Positions 52,344 to 61,267 of a stretch of DNA of 64,000 nucleotides are shown piece after piece. The position numbers were made by a program, and so were the translations under genes. The notes beneath the pieces are model-generated. The model did not search any database. It had not been told where the DNA came from and saw nothing but the letters and a program-made list of their open reading frames with translations. Position 1 is the stretch's first letter. Every line of letters starts with the position of its first letter. This DNA comes from Kitasatospora sp. MAA4 (lineage in GTDB: Bacteria; Actinomycetota; Actinomycetes; Streptomycetales; Streptomycetaceae): positions 1 to 64,000 of the forward strand of contig NZ_JARZAI010000026.1 in NCBI RefSeq assembly GCF_029893355.1. Reading direction: 5' to 3'.

Positions 52344-53273
52344 ATGGGACGGATCCGCGTCCTGGTGGTCGACGACCACCGCATCTTCGCCGAGGCGCTC
52401 GCCACGGCGCTCTCCGCCGAGCCGGAGATCGACGTCGGAGCGGCCGGGAGCGTGTCCGCCGCCGAGATCGCCCTGGAGCGCGCGCTCGCGGAGGGCCGCC
52501 CGTTCGACGTCCTGCTGGTCGACGCGGACCTCGGGGCCGGCGGCCCAGCCGTCGGTCCGGCGCGCAGGCCCCGTCCGGCGGCCGAAGCCGAAGCCGCGCC
52601 GTCCGTGCTGCGCCGCACCGCCGGAGTGGTTCCGGCGCCGCGTCGGTCCGGTAGCTTACTTGCGCCTCAACGGGCGCTCGCTCCGGCAGTGGTGACGAGT
52701 CATCAGGCCATTCCGGTGCAGGCGGGCAGGGCGTCGAAGTCGGCTGCCGAGCCGCGCGAGCCCGACGGCATCGCCCTGATCGGTCGCGCCTGCCACGCCT
52801 ACCCGGGCCTGCGCGCGGTGGTGCTCGCGGCCGAGGACGATCCGCGCCGGGCCGTCCGCGCCCTCTACGCGGGCGCGGCGGGCTGGGTGGCCAAGGAGAG
52901 CTCGCTGACCCGGCTGCTGGCCGTGCTGCGCGGCGTGCTGCGCGGTGAGACCCATTTGCCACCGGCTCTTCTCACCGGCGTGGTGCGGGAGTTGACCACC
53001 GCACGGCGGGACCGGACGGAGAGCGAGCGGCTGATCGAGACGCTCACCCCGCGTGAGAAGCAGGTGCTGCGCTGCATGGTGGCCGGCCTCGGGCGGCAGG
53101 CCGTGGCCGAGCGGCTGTACCTGTCGCCGCACACCGTGCGGACCCACATGCAGAACGTCCTGGGGAAGCTGGGCGTGCACTCCACGCTGGCCGCCGTCGC
53201 GCTGGCCCGCCGAGCGGGCATCGGCCCGGCCGAGCCGCAGTCGCAGGAGCCGGCGGCCGACCAGAAAAACTAG
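52344..53273 (+). CDS. LuxR-type response regulator with an insertion in the receiver domain
   Basis: This encodes about 309 residues from ATG 52344, behind GGGGGGA. The receiver begins normally (RVLVVDDHRIFAEALATAL) and has the expected Asp in DVLLVDADLGAGG (D60). A Pro/Arg/Ala-rich stretch of ~75 residues (68-143) then intervenes before the receiver resumes with LRAVVLAAEDDPRRAVRALY. The HTH is LTPREKQVLRCMVAGLGRQA then LSPHTVRTHMQNVLGKLGV. A similar gene follows galK in S. coelicolor as I recall. The insertion may be a flexible linker or abolish normal phosphorylation. Its stop overlaps the convergent marR stop by four bases. Confidence 0.85.
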   Translation: MGRIRVLVVDDHRIFAEALATALSAEPEIDVGAAGSVSAAEIALERALAEGRPFDVLLVDADLGAGGPAVGPARRPRPAAEAEAAPSVLRRTAGVVPAPRRSGSLLAPQRALAPAVVTSHQAIPVQAGRASKSAAEPREPDGIALIGRACHAYPGLRAVVLAAEDDPRRAVRALYAGAAGWVAKESSLTRLLAVLRGVLRGETHLPPALLTGVVRELTTARRDRTESERLIETLTPREKQVLRCMVAGLGRQAVAERLYLSPHTVRTHMQNVLGKLGVHSTLAAVALARRAGIGPAEPQSQEPAADQKN

Positions 53274-53767
53274 CCCGGGATGTTGTCGAACGGTGCGACA
53301 AGCTGCCGCAGCAGCCCCGCGAGCTCGTTCTGCTGGCCGCCGGTGAGCTGGGAGAGCAGCTCCCGTTCGTGCGCGAGCAGGCCGGCCAGCGCCTGGTCGG
53401 CCCGTTCCTGGCCGGTCTCGGTGAGGCGGACCAGCACGCCGCGCCGGTCGTCCGGGTCGGGCAGTCGCTGGACCAGATCCTTGCCGGCCAGCCGGTCGAT
53501 CCGGTTGGTCATCGTGCCGGAGGTGACCAGGGTCTGGGTGAGCAGCTGCCCGGGGGAGAGCTGATAGGGCTCGCCGGCCCGTCGAAGGGCCGTCAGGACG
53601 TCGAACTCCCAGGGCTCCAGACCGTGCTCGGCGAACGCGGCACGGCGGGCCCGGTCCAGGTGGCGGGCGAGCCGGCTGACCCGGCTGAGCACCTGGAGTG
53701 GTTGCACGTCGAGGTCGGGGCGCTCACGGCGCCATGCTGCGACCAGGCGGTCGACCTCGTCCTCCAT
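53270..53767 (-). CDS. MarR-family transcriptional regulator
   Basis: This encodes about 165 residues from ATG 53767. The winged helix includes LEPWEFDVLTALRRAGEPYQ, LSPGQLLTQTLVTSGTMTNR as recognition region, and LVQRLPDPDDRRGVLVRLTE as wing with the DDRR motif. Upstream lies CTTGACATCGAGA, a near-palindrome similar to MarR boxes (TCTTGA/TCGAGA), so autoregulation is likely. It lies 89 bases after the tetR gene on the same strand. The target is unknown; a role in stress or lipid genes next door is possible. Confidence 0.92.
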   Translation of the reverse strand: MEDEVDRLVAAWRRERPDLDVQPLQVLSRVSRLARHLDRARRAAFAEHGLEPWEFDVLTALRRAGEPYQLSPGQLLTQTLVTSGTMTNRIDRLAGKDLVQRLPDPDDRRGVLVRLTETGQERADQALAGLLAHERELLSQLTGGQQNELAGLLRQLVAPFDNIPG

Positions 53768-53833
53768 GTCGATCAGTGTATCGGTGGTTCTGTCGATATG
53801 AAGCCTCTTGACATCGAGAAAACTCTCGGAGAA

Positions 53834-53856
53834 CGAATGACCGAATGAACGAATGA
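53834..53856. repeat. Three short direct repeats CGAATGA (period 8)
   Basis: CGAATGA occurs at 53834, 53842 and 53850 with an eight-base period, between the tetR stop and the marR gene. It may be slippage or part of the marR control region. Confidence 0.6.
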
Positions 53857-54618
53857 TCAGTTCTTTCGGTCGCCGACCAGCTTCGGGTGCCGTTCCATGC
53901 CCTCCAGGCCGTGCCAGGCCAGGTTCACCAGGTGCGCCGCCACCTCGGACTTCTGGGGCTTGCGCACCTCCAGCCACCACTGGCCGGTCAGGGCCACCAT
54001 GCCGACCAGCATCTGCGAGTACATCGGGGCGAGGCGGGCGTCGAAGCCCCGGGCCTTGAACTCCAGGCCGAGGATGTCCTCGACCTGGGTGGCGATGTCG
54101 CTGATCAGCGAGGCGAAGGTGCCGGTGGCCTGGGCGACCGGCGAGTCCCGGACCAGGATCTTGAAGCCGTCGGTCGAGGTGTCGATGTAGTCCATCAGCG
54201 CGAAGGCGGCCTGCTCCAGCAGCTCCCGCGAGTGTCCGCCGGTGAGCGCCCCCGTCACCATGTCGAGCAGCAACTGCATCTCGCGGTCGACCACCACCGC
54301 GTAGAGCCCCTCCTTGCCGCCGAAGTGCTCGTACACCACCGGCTTGGAGACCCCGGCCCGCTCGGCGATCTCCTCCACCGAGGTGCCGTCGTAGCCCCGC
54401 TCGGCGAAGACCGAGCGCCCGATGTCCAGCAACTGCTCGCGGCGCTGCTTGCCGGTCATCCGGACCCGGCCGGTGCGTCCGCGGGCCGGTGCGGCGGGCG
54501 CACCGGAGCCGGCGGCGGAGCTCGGACCCGCCCCGGTAGGTGAGGGCGGGCGATGGCCGTCTGCGGTGTCTCCGTTGCTCCCGTTCACCCCTCCATCATG
54601 CTGTAGTCGCCGGGTCAT
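53857..54618 (-). CDS. TetR-family transcriptional regulator, probable desaturase regulator
   Basis: This encodes up to 253 residues. The ATG at 54618 overlaps the desaturase stop (ATGA); the first ~53 residues are low-complexity Gly/Pro/Ala, and an internal ATG at 54459 begins the conserved MTGKQRREQLLDIGRSVFAE. The HTH reads GTSVEEIAERAGVSKPVVYE then HFGGKEGLYAVVVDRE, a classic TetR pattern. The ligand domain follows. Coupling to the acyl-CoA desaturase gene and the 31-base dyad before that gene suggest a fatty-acid-responsive repressor in the style of DesT or FasR, inferred from context. Confidence 0.9.
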   Translation of the reverse strand: MTRRLQHDGGVNGSNGDTADGHRPPSPTGAGPSSAAGSGAPAAPARGRTGRVRMTGKQRREQLLDIGRSVFAERGYDGTSVEEIAERAGVSKPVVYEHFGGKEGLYAVVVDREMQLLLDMVTGALTGGHSRELLEQAAFALMDYIDTSTDGFKILVRDSPVAQATGTFASLISDIATQVEDILGLEFKARGFDARLAPMYSQMLVGMVALTGQWWLEVRKPQKSEVAAHLVNLAWHGLEGMERHPKLVGDRKN

Positions 54619-55601
54619 GCGGTGCGGCGGGCGTCGATGCGCTCGGCGTCGGGCCAGCGGACGTCCCGCGCCCACCCGGCCTGCTCGAACCAGCGGATCA
54701 GCCGGGCCGAGGAGTCCACCTGTCCGCGCAGCACGCCGTGCCGGGCCGAGGTCGGGTCCGCGTGGTGCAGGTTGTGCCAGGACTCGCCGCAGGAGAGCAC
54801 CGCCAGCCACCACACGTTGCCCGAGCGGTCGCGGGACTTGAAGGGGCGCTCGCCCATCGCGTGGCAGATCGAGTTGATCGACCAGGTCACGTGGTGCAGC
54901 AGCGCGACCCGCACCAGCGAGCCCCAGAAGAAGGCGGTCAGCGCACCCTGCCAGGACATGCTGACCAACCCGCCGACCAGCGGCGGCAGCAGCATCGAGA
55001 TCGTGGTCCAGAGCCAGAACAGCCGGGAGACGGCCCGGATGTCGGGGTCCTTGATCAGGTCGGGCGCGTAGATGTGCTGCGGCGTCTGCTCCTCGTCGAA
55101 GAGCCACCCCATGTGCGCCCACCACAGGCCCTTGAGCAGGGCGGGCAGCGTCTCGCCGTAGCGCCAGGGCGAGTGCGGGTCGCCCTCCTTGTCGGAGAAC
55201 TTGTGGTGCTTGCGGTGGTCGGCCACCCAGCGCACCAGCGGGCCCTCGATGGCCAGGCTGCCGGCCACCGCCAGGGCGATCTTCAGGGCGCGGTTGGTCT
55301 TGAAGGAGCGGTGCGTGAAGAAGCGGTGGAAGCCGACGGTGATGCCGTGGCAGGCGGTGAAGTACATGACCGCCGCGATCGCCAGATCGGTCCAGCCGAG
55401 ACCCCAGCCCCAGGCCACCGGGACGGCGGCGAGCAGGGCCAGGAACGGGACGGCGATGAAGAGGCCGAGGGCGATCCGCTCGGCGGGACCCTGCTTCTCC
55501 CCGCCGCGCGTGGCGGAGACCTGCGAGGCGGGTACGGAACCGGCGACGGACTCGGGGACAGGTGTGGCGTCGGGACGCGCTTCGCTGGCCTGCATGGTCA
55601 T
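54615..55601 (-). CDS. Acyl-CoA/fatty acid desaturase
   Basis: This 328-residue di-iron membrane enzyme introduces a double bond (probably delta-9) into acyl-CoA. The three histidine boxes are HRFFTHRSF (H-x4-H), HRKHHKFSD (H-x-x-H-H) and WHNLHHADP (H-x-x-H-H). Four hydrophobic segments flank them. ATG 55601 is used; a second ATG follows at 55595, and the longer frame runs through the operator. It is co-transcribed with the overlapping tetR gene. Expression is probably controlled at the dyad 55642-55672, adjusting membrane fluidity. Confidence 0.93.
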   Translation of the reverse strand: MTMQASEARPDATPVPESVAGSVPASQVSATRGGEKQGPAERIALGLFIAVPFLALLAAVPVAWGWGLGWTDLAIAAVMYFTACHGITVGFHRFFTHRSFKTNRALKIALAVAGSLAIEGPLVRWVADHRKHHKFSDKEGDPHSPWRYGETLPALLKGLWWAHMGWLFDEEQTPQHIYAPDLIKDPDIRAVSRLFWLWTTISMLLPPLVGGLVSMSWQGALTAFFWGSLVRVALLHHVTWSINSICHAMGERPFKSRDRSGNVWWLAVLSCGESWHNLHHADPTSARHGVLRGQVDSSARLIRWFEQAGWARDVRWPDAERIDARRTA

Positions 55602-55641
55602 AAGGGTCCCTTGAGGGAGGAATCTGGACAGAGCGGACTGG

Positions 55642-55672
55642 CCTACGATTGCGTAACTTACGGCATCGTAGG
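55642..55672. promoter_or_regulatory. 31-bp dyad, candidate TetR operator of the desaturase operon
   Basis: CCTACGAT (55642-55649) and ATCGTAGG (55665-55672) are perfect outer arms, and GTAACTTAC forms a nine-base inner palindrome at the centre. It lies 41 bases before the desaturase start, in promoter position. Symmetry, position and the linked tetR gene support an operator. Confidence 0.75.
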
Positions 55673-55802
55673 TTCTGTGCAAGCCGAATGGGAAGTGCGG
55701 CGCGAAGGCGGCGAGCTGCCGCAGGGGTGGTAGAGGCCTCGCGCGGGGGCGCGGGAGTCAATACCCAGCCGGGGTGCGTCTCCGGTATGGTCTGAGCAGC
55801 TG

Positions 55803-55875
55803 TCCGCCGTGGGGTAATCGGCAGCCCGCAGGCCTTTGAAGCCTTGCAGTGTTGGTTCGAATCCAACCGGCGGAG
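55803..55875 (+). tRNA. tRNA-Gln (anticodon TTG)
   Basis: Acceptor TCCGCCG/CGGCGGA, D-arm with GGGGTAATCGGCAGCCC, anticodon loop CTTTGAA (anticodon TTG, codon CAA), T-arm GTTGG-TTCGAAT-CCAAC and discriminator G. The CCA end is not encoded. It lies between the desaturase operon and glmU. Confidence 0.95.
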
Positions 55876-56069
55876 CGTGTCACGTGGGGCCGGGGCCGTC
55901 AGAGCCCCGGCTTTCACCGCTCGGGTTCGGGTCGGCCGGATTCCCGGAGCGGCTTGGTGTCATCGCCCAGGTCCGTCGCGGTTATTCTCTGTGCTGGTCC
56001 GAGTGCGGCGTGTGGAGCCGCGCACCTGACCCTCCCCGCCTTTCGGCCATCCCACAAGGAGCCTCCCGA

Positions 56070-57527
56070 GTGAGTGTCAACTCCCCCGCCGCCGTCGTCG
56101 TGCTCGCCGCCGGTGAGGGCTCCCGGATGAAGTCGAAGGCGCTGCCCAAGGTGCTGCACCCGGTCTGCGGGCGGAGCCTGCTGGGCCATGTGGTGAGCGC
56201 CGCCGAGGAGCTGGCGCCGCGCCGCCTGGTGGTCGTGGTGGGCCACCAGCGGGAGCTGGTCGTGGAGCACCTGGCGGCGACGAACGCAGGCGTGCTGACC
56301 GCCGTGCAGCCGGAGCAGAACGGCACCGGGCACGCCGTGCGCTTCGCGCTGGAGGCACTGGCCGCCGACGGGACGGCGCTGGACGGCACGGTCATCGTCA
56401 CCTCCGGCGACACCCCGCTGCTCACCGGCGCCACCCTGAGCGCGCTGGCCGAGCGGCACGCCGTCGAGGGCAACGGCGTCACCGTGCTGACCGCCGAGGT
56501 GCCGGACCCGACCGGGTACGGCCGGATCCTGCGCGACGCCGCGGGCGGCGCGGTCACCGCGATCGTCGAGCACAAGGACGCCACCGACGCCCAGCGCGCG
56601 ATCACCGAGATCAACTCGGGCGTCTACGCCTTCGAGGGCAAGCTGCTGGCCGAGGCGCTGGGCCGGCTCGGTACCGACAACGCCCAGGGCGAGGAGTACC
56701 TCACCGACACCCTGGAGATCCTGCGCACCTCCGGCCACCGGGTCGGCGCCGTGGTGGCCGCGGACTACCGCGACATCCTGGGCATCAACGACCGGGTCCA
56801 GCTGGCCGAGGCCCGCCGGCTGCTGAACGCCCGCCTGGTGGAGCGCGCGATGCGCGCGGGCGTCACCGTGGTGGACCCGGCGACCACCTGGTTCGACGTC
56901 GAGGTCGGCTACCGGCCGGACGCGGTGGTGCTGCCGAACACCCAGCTGCACGGCGCCACCCAGCTGGGCGAGGGCTGCGAGGTGGGCCCGAACTGCACCC
57001 TCACCGACACCGTGGTGGGCGCCGGGGCGCATGTGACCAACACCACGGCGGACCGCGCGGAGATCGCCGAGGGCGCGACCGTGGGCCCGTACGCCTACCT
57101 GCGCGGCGGCGTGAAGGTCGGGGTCAAGGCGAAGGTCGGGACGTTCGTCGAGATCAAGAAGTCGCAGATCGGCGCCGGCGCCAAGGTGCCGCACCTGTCG
57201 TACATGGGTGACGCCGAGATCGGCGAGGGCGCGAACATCGGCGCGGCCACCGTCACCGCCAACTGGGACGGTGTGAACAAGAACCGCACGGTGATCGGGG
57301 CGCACGCCCGGATCGGCGTGGACAACATGCTGGTGGCACCGGTCACGGTGGGTGACGGCGCTTACACCGCCGGCGGCTCGGTGATCAGCCAGGACGTGCC
57401 CGCCGGCGCACTCGGCGTGAGCCGCGCGCCGCAGCGCAACATCGAGGGCTGGGTGGAGCGCAAGCGCCCCGGCACGGTGTCGGCGCAGGCCGCGGCCGAT
57501 GCGCTCGGTGGGGCCCAGGAGGCCTGA
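56070..57527 (+). CDS. glmU: Bifunctional GlcNAc-1-P uridylyltransferase / GlcN-1-P acetyltransferase
   Basis: This 485-residue cytosolic enzyme makes UDP-GlcNAc for peptidoglycan. The N-terminal pyrophosphorylase domain has VVVLAAGEGSRMKSKALPK, PEQNGTGHAVRFAL, VIVTSGDTPLLTG and TEINSGVYAF. The C-terminal left-handed beta-helix acetyltransferase has GVKVGVKAKVGTFVEIKKSQ, LSYMGDAEIGEGANIGAATV and NWDGVNKNRTVIG. GTG 56070 is chosen with AAGGAG eight bases upstream; the longer frame overlaps tRNA-Gln. It is followed by prs, the usual order in actinobacteria. Confidence 0.96.
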   Translation: MSVNSPAAVVVLAAGEGSRMKSKALPKVLHPVCGRSLLGHVVSAAEELAPRRLVVVVGHQRELVVEHLAATNAGVLTAVQPEQNGTGHAVRFALEALAADGTALDGTVIVTSGDTPLLTGATLSALAERHAVEGNGVTVLTAEVPDPTGYGRILRDAAGGAVTAIVEHKDATDAQRAITEINSGVYAFEGKLLAEALGRLGTDNAQGEEYLTDTLEILRTSGHRVGAVVAADYRDILGINDRVQLAEARRLLNARLVERAMRAGVTVVDPATTWFDVEVGYRPDAVVLPNTQLHGATQLGEGCEVGPNCTLTDTVVGAGAHVTNTTADRAEIAEGATVGPYAYLRGGVKVGVKAKVGTFVEIKKSQIGAGAKVPHLSYMGDAEIGEGANIGAATVTANWDGVNKNRTVIGAHARIGVDNMLVAPVTVGDGAYTAGGSVISQDVPAGALGVSRAPQRNIEGWVERKRPGTVSAQAAADALGGAQEA

Positions 57528-57732
57528 GCCGACCGGCGGGGCACCCGAGCAGCGGTCCCGGGACGGACGCTTTCCGAGCGGGCGCGTAACCTGGTGTACA
57601 TACGTGCGCCGTGGGGCTGTAGCCCGCGAGACGAGGCGTACCCCAATCCCCGTCGACCACCGGCCCGGGCGGCCTCGCTGCCCGGGTGCGGCGCGCCGGG
57701 TCCGTGCGGCAGCAACACGAGGAGACGGTGCA

Positions 57733-58710
57733 GTGAGCGGGATCACGACGTCGGGTGAGAAGAAACTGAAGCTCTTCTCCGGCCGTGCCCACCCCGAGCT
57801 GGCGAAGGAGGTTGCCGCGGCCCTGGGCACCGAACTCGTCCCGACCAAGGCGTACGACTTCGCCAACGGAGAGATCTACGTCCGCTTCCTGGACTCCGCC
57901 CGTGGTGCGGACTGCTTCGTGATGCAGAGCCACACGGCTCCCATCAATCAGTGGATCATGGAGCAGTTGATCATGATCGATGCTCTGAAGCGGGCCTCCG
58001 CCCGGAGCATCACCGCGATCCTGCCCTTCTACGGGTACGCCCGGCAGGACAAGAAGCACCTCGGCCGCGAGCCCATCTCGGCCCGCCTGGTCGCCGACCT
58101 GCTGGCCCAGGCCGGCGCCGACCGGATCATGGCCGTGGACCTGCACACCGCGCAGATCCAGGGCTTCTTCTCCGGCCCGGTGGACCACCTGTTCGCGCTG
58201 CCGATGCTCTGCGACTACGTCGGTGAGCGGGTCGACCGCGACAAGCTGACCATCGTCTCGCCGGACGCCGGCCGGGTGAAGGTCGCCGACCAGTGGTGCG
58301 ACCGCCTGGACGCGCCGCTGGCGATCATCCACAAGCGCCGCGACACCAGCCAGGCCAACACCATCCTCTCCGCCGAGGTGGTCGGTGACGTCAAGGGCCG
58401 GGTCTGCGTCCTGGTCGACGACATGATCGACACGGCCGGCACGATCTGCGCCGCCGCCGACGCGCTCTTCGAGAACGGCGCCGCGGACGTCATCGTGGCC
58501 GCCACCCACGGTGTGCTCTCCGGCCCCGCCGCGGACCGGCTGAAGAACTCCCGGGTGAGCGAGTTCGTCTTCACCAACACCCTGCCGACCCCCGCCGAGC
58601 TGCAGCTCGACAAGGTCACCACGCTCTCCATCGCCCCGTCGATCGCCGCCGCGATCCGCGAGGTCTTCGAGGAGGGCTCGGTCACCAGCCTCTTCGAGGG
58701 CGTGCACTGA
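57733..58710 (+). CDS. prs: Ribose-phosphate pyrophosphokinase
   Basis: This 325-residue enzyme makes PRPP from ribose-5-phosphate and ATP for nucleotides, His and Trp. The motifs are KLFSGRAHPELAKEVAAALG, FANGEIYVRF, the catalytic flexible loop YGYARQDKKHLGREPISAR, DLHTAQIQGFF and the PRPP loop VLVDDMIDTAGTI. GTG 57733 follows GGAGACG. It lies 205 bases after glmU, with its own terminator at 58730. Confidence 0.96.
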   Translation: MSGITTSGEKKLKLFSGRAHPELAKEVAAALGTELVPTKAYDFANGEIYVRFLDSARGADCFVMQSHTAPINQWIMEQLIMIDALKRASARSITAILPFYGYARQDKKHLGREPISARLVADLLAQAGADRIMAVDLHTAQIQGFFSGPVDHLFALPMLCDYVGERVDRDKLTIVSPDAGRVKVADQWCDRLDAPLAIIHKRRDTSQANTILSAEVVGDVKGRVCVLVDDMIDTAGTICAAADALFENGAADVIVAATHGVLSGPAADRLKNSRVSEFVFTNTLPTPAELQLDKVTTLSIAPSIAAAIREVFEEGSVTSLFEGVH

Positions 58711-58729
58711 TCGACTGACCCATCGTCAG

Positions 58730-58777
58730 ATCGGCCCCGCTCCTTGCTCCCTGTGGGGGGTACGGAGCGGGGCCGAT
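58730..58777 (+). terminator. Hairpin terminator after prs
   Basis: Fourteen-base perfect arms (ATCGGCCCCGCTCC and its complement at 58764-58777) with a 20-base loop are followed by TTC. The remaining ~250 bases to rplY hold no gene and presumably its promoter. Confidence 0.82.
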
Positions 58778-59034
58778 TTCACGGTTGACGACTGGTGCGG
58801 TTAGACTCGTGAGACTGCTCGGCGAGGGAAGCCGTGCGCCCATTCGGGTGCCAGCCTCCGTGATCGACGCGCTGCCGCAGCCGGGACGACCGGTTGTCGG
58901 CAGAGTCGTCCGCCGCCGAGCGACCCCCCCAACATTCTTGAGGGTGTGGTCCCGGCGGCTTCTGGCTTTCCGGGCCTCGTATGACCACCGTACGAGTGCT
59001 GCACCCCCGCGTCAGTCCCACGAGGAGTGCAGTC

Positions 59035-59625
59035 GTGTCCGAGATCCGCCTTGCCGCCGAGCCCCGCAACGAGTTCGGCAAGGGTGCCGCCCGTCGTGCA
59101 CGCCGCGCCGGCTTCGTCCCCGGTGTCGTCTACGGTCACGGCCACGCTCCGGTTCACCTGAACCTGCCGAGCCACGCCCTGATGATGGCGCTCAAGACCC
59201 CGAACGCCCTGCTGGTCGTCCCGATCGAGGGCAAGGACGAGTTCGTCCTGCCGAAGGCCGTCCAGCGTGAGGCCATCAAGCGTTCGATCGAGCACGTCGA
59301 CCTGCTGCTGGTGAAGCGCGGCGAGACCGTCTCGGTCGAGATCCCGGTGCTGACCGAGGGCGAGCTGGCCCCGGGCGGCAACCTGGTCGAGCACGTCCTG
59401 AACAACCTCCCGGTCGAGGCCGAGGCCACCCACCTGCCCGAGTCCGTCACGGTCTCGATCCAGGGCCTGGAGGCCGGTGCCTCCATCCTCGCCGGTGACA
59501 TCGTCCTCCCCAAGGGCACCAAGCTGGGTGTCGAGGCCGACACCGTCGTGCTGCAGGTCATCGGCGCCCAGGCCTCGCAGGCCGACGCGGACGCCGAGGC
59601 CGCGGACGAGGCCGCGAGCGCCTGA
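59035..59625 (+). CDS. rplY: 50S ribosomal protein L25/general stress protein Ctc
   Basis: This 196-residue long form of L25 has the 5S rRNA-binding N-terminal domain (RNEFGKGAARRARRAGFVPG and VVYGHG) and a C-terminal beta domain (TEGELAPGGNLVEHVLNNLP and ATHLPESVTVSIQGLEAG), with an acidic Ala/Asp/Glu tail. GTG 59035 follows CGAGGAG; an upstream ATG at 58981 adds an unlikely extension. It is in its usual place between prs and pth. Confidence 0.95.
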   Translation: MSEIRLAAEPRNEFGKGAARRARRAGFVPGVVYGHGHAPVHLNLPSHALMMALKTPNALLVVPIEGKDEFVLPKAVQREAIKRSIEHVDLLLVKRGETVSVEIPVLTEGELAPGGNLVEHVLNNLPVEAEATHLPESVTVSIQGLEAGASILAGDIVLPKGTKLGVEADTVVLQVIGAQASQADADAEAADEAASA

Positions 59626-59639
59626 GTCCCGGTGTGACC

Positions 59640-59687
59640 TGCCGCTGCCCCGGCTCCCCCCTTGTGGTGGGAGCCGGGGCAGCGGCA
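59640..59687 (+). terminator. Strong hairpin terminator after rplY
   Basis: Nineteen-base perfect arms (59640-59658 and 59669-59687) with a ten-base loop and no T-run. It lies 14 bases after the rplY stop. Confidence 0.88.
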
Positions 59688-59726
59688 CGTCCGGGATGAT
59701 GTCGGTGAGCCGCAGGAGGAGGACGC

Positions 59727-60308
59727 GTGAGTGACGACGAGTACACAGGGCCCTGGCTGATCGCCGGTCTGGGCAACCCGGGGGAGGGCTACGCCCGCAA
59801 CCGGCACAACATCGGGTTCATGGTCGTCGACCTGTTGGCCCAGCGGATCGGGGCGAAGTTCAAGACCCACAAGAGCCGGGCCCAGATCGCCGAGGGCCGG
59901 TTGGCCGGGCAGCGGGTGGTTCTCACAAAGCCCATGACCTTCATGAACCTCTCGGGCGGCCCGGTGACCGCGCTGCGCGACTTCTACAAGGCGCCCACCA
60001 GCGCGATCGTGGCGGTCCACGACGAGCTGGACATCGACTACGCGACCCTGCGGCTCAAGCTCGGCGGCGGCGACAACGGCCACAACGGCCTGAAGTCGAT
60101 CACCAAGTCGCTCGGCCCCGGCTACTACCGGGTGCGCTGCGGCGTGGGCCGTCCGCCGGGCCGGATGGAGGTCGCGGACTTTGTCCTCAAGGACTTCTCC
60201 TCGGCCGAGCGCAAGGAGCTCGACTGGTTCGTGGACCGGTCGGCCGACGCGGTCGAGGCGCTGCTGTCGGAGGGCCTGGAACGGGCCCAGGGCACCTACA
60301 ACACCTGA
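59727..60308 (+). CDS. pth: Peptidyl-tRNA hydrolase
   Basis: This 193-residue enzyme recycles peptidyl-tRNA. The motifs are [20 protein letters not shown] with the catalytic His, [31 protein letters not shown] with the conserved Asp, and [11 protein letters not shown] 59727 follows GGAGGAGG. Its order after rplY is conserved in actinobacteria. Confidence 0.96.
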   Translation: MSDDEYTGPWLIAGLGNPGEGYARNRHNIGFMVVDLLAQRIGAKFKTHKSRAQIAEGRLAGQRVVLTKPMTFMNLSGGPVTALRDFYKAPTSAIVAVHDELDIDYATLRLKLGGGDNGHNGLKSITKSLGPGYYRVRCGVGRPPGRMEVADFVLKDFSSAERKELDWFVDRSADAVEALLSEGLERAQGTYNT

Positions 60309-60424
60309 GGCTCTGCGTTCCCTGTGACGGGTGTGACAACAGTCGTACAACTCTTCCCCGCAGCCCCTGATCCGATGGCCGGCGGTCCCTGCGGATCGGG
60401 TACGGTCAAGCCGGACTTTGGGAG

Positions 60425-61147
60425 ATGGGGGCGCTGGTGGGCGCAGGGCAGTTGCGGTGGCGTACGGCCTGGACGGCCGGGGGTTGGCTGCTGACGATCA
60501 GTGGGGCCCTGCTGGCGGGAGCGTCGTTCGCGGCCGCCGACGCGCTCCCCTCGGCGAGCCCCTCGCCCTCCGGCGCGGGCGGCCAGGCCACCGTCACGGC
60601 CCCCGCGCCGCCGCCCTCGGCGCCCGGTCCCAGCGATGCACCCGGGGGTCCGGCCGCCGGCGGTTCGCTGCCGGCCGTCCCACCGCCGTCCGCCACGGCC
60701 ACCGCCTCGCCGTCCTGCCCGCCGGCGCCGAGCGACTCGCCCTCCGAGGCGGCCTCGGCCGCGCGCTCCGGCTCTCCCGTCCCGACGCCGTCCGCCACGG
60801 CCGAACCCAGCGGCTGCCCCACCTCGCCGACGCCCTCGCCCTCCGCCTCGGCCAGCACCACCCGGGTCGCGATGGCCGGGACGGGCGGCTCGCGCGGCTC
60901 CGGCCGCGGGCACCGGGCGGACCCGGAGGTGAGCGCGGTCAGCGCCCAGCTGGCCGACACCCCGCAGGTCTCGCCCTCGGCCACCGCGCAGGGTGGACCG
61001 ACCGCCACCGTGCTCGCCGGCAGCTTCATCGGCAACCTGGGCGGCGACGCGGGCCTGTTCGCGGTCGGTGGCGGCCTGCTGGTCGCCGGCGGCGGCGGCG
61101 CGCTCTGGCTGAAGCGCCGCCACAAGGGCAAGCCCGCCGCACACTGA
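60425..61147 (+). CDS. Ser/Pro-rich surface protein with N-terminal signal and C-terminal membrane segment
   Basis: This encodes about 240 residues: a hydrophobic signal (WTAGGWLLTISGALLAGASF with cleavage near AAADA), a long Pro/Ser/Ala/Thr-rich region (~40-190) of low complexity, a C-terminal hydrophobic stretch (AGLFAVGGGLLVAGGGGALW-type) and a short basic end (LKRRHKGKPAAH). No LPXTG is seen. This is the layout of a membrane-anchored stalk protein, a likely target for O-mannosylation. GGGAG directly abuts ATG 60425, so the GTG at 60437 may be the real start. No conserved domain is recognised. Confidence 0.65.
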   Translation: MGALVGAGQLRWRTAWTAGGWLLTISGALLAGASFAAADALPSASPSPSGAGGQATVTAPAPPPSAPGPSDAPGGPAAGGSLPAVPPPSATATASPSCPPAPSDSPSEAASAARSGSPVPTPSATAEPSGCPTSPTPSPSASASTTRVAMAGTGGSRGSGRGHRADPEVSAVSAQLADTPQVSPSATAQGGPTATVLAGSFIGNLGGDAGLFAVGGGLLVAGGGGALWLKRRHKGKPAAH

Positions 61148-61267
61148 CGCAGGGTCACTCTTTGCGGGTGAATAGTTGCGTTCTGTGCCCACGGGCCGCT
61201 GGGTGTGCTTACGCTCGCTGCAACGAGAGCGGGCAGCAGCGGTTCTGCGGTGCAGAGGAGCCATGCC

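Noticed and set aside
55914-57866. 650-codon minus-strand frame
   Set aside because: It is antisense to glmU, whose catalytic and hexapeptide motifs are clear.
58784-58807. TTGACG and TAGACT as a promoter for rplY
   Set aside because: The spacing is only about 11 bases, too short for a sigma-70-type promoter.
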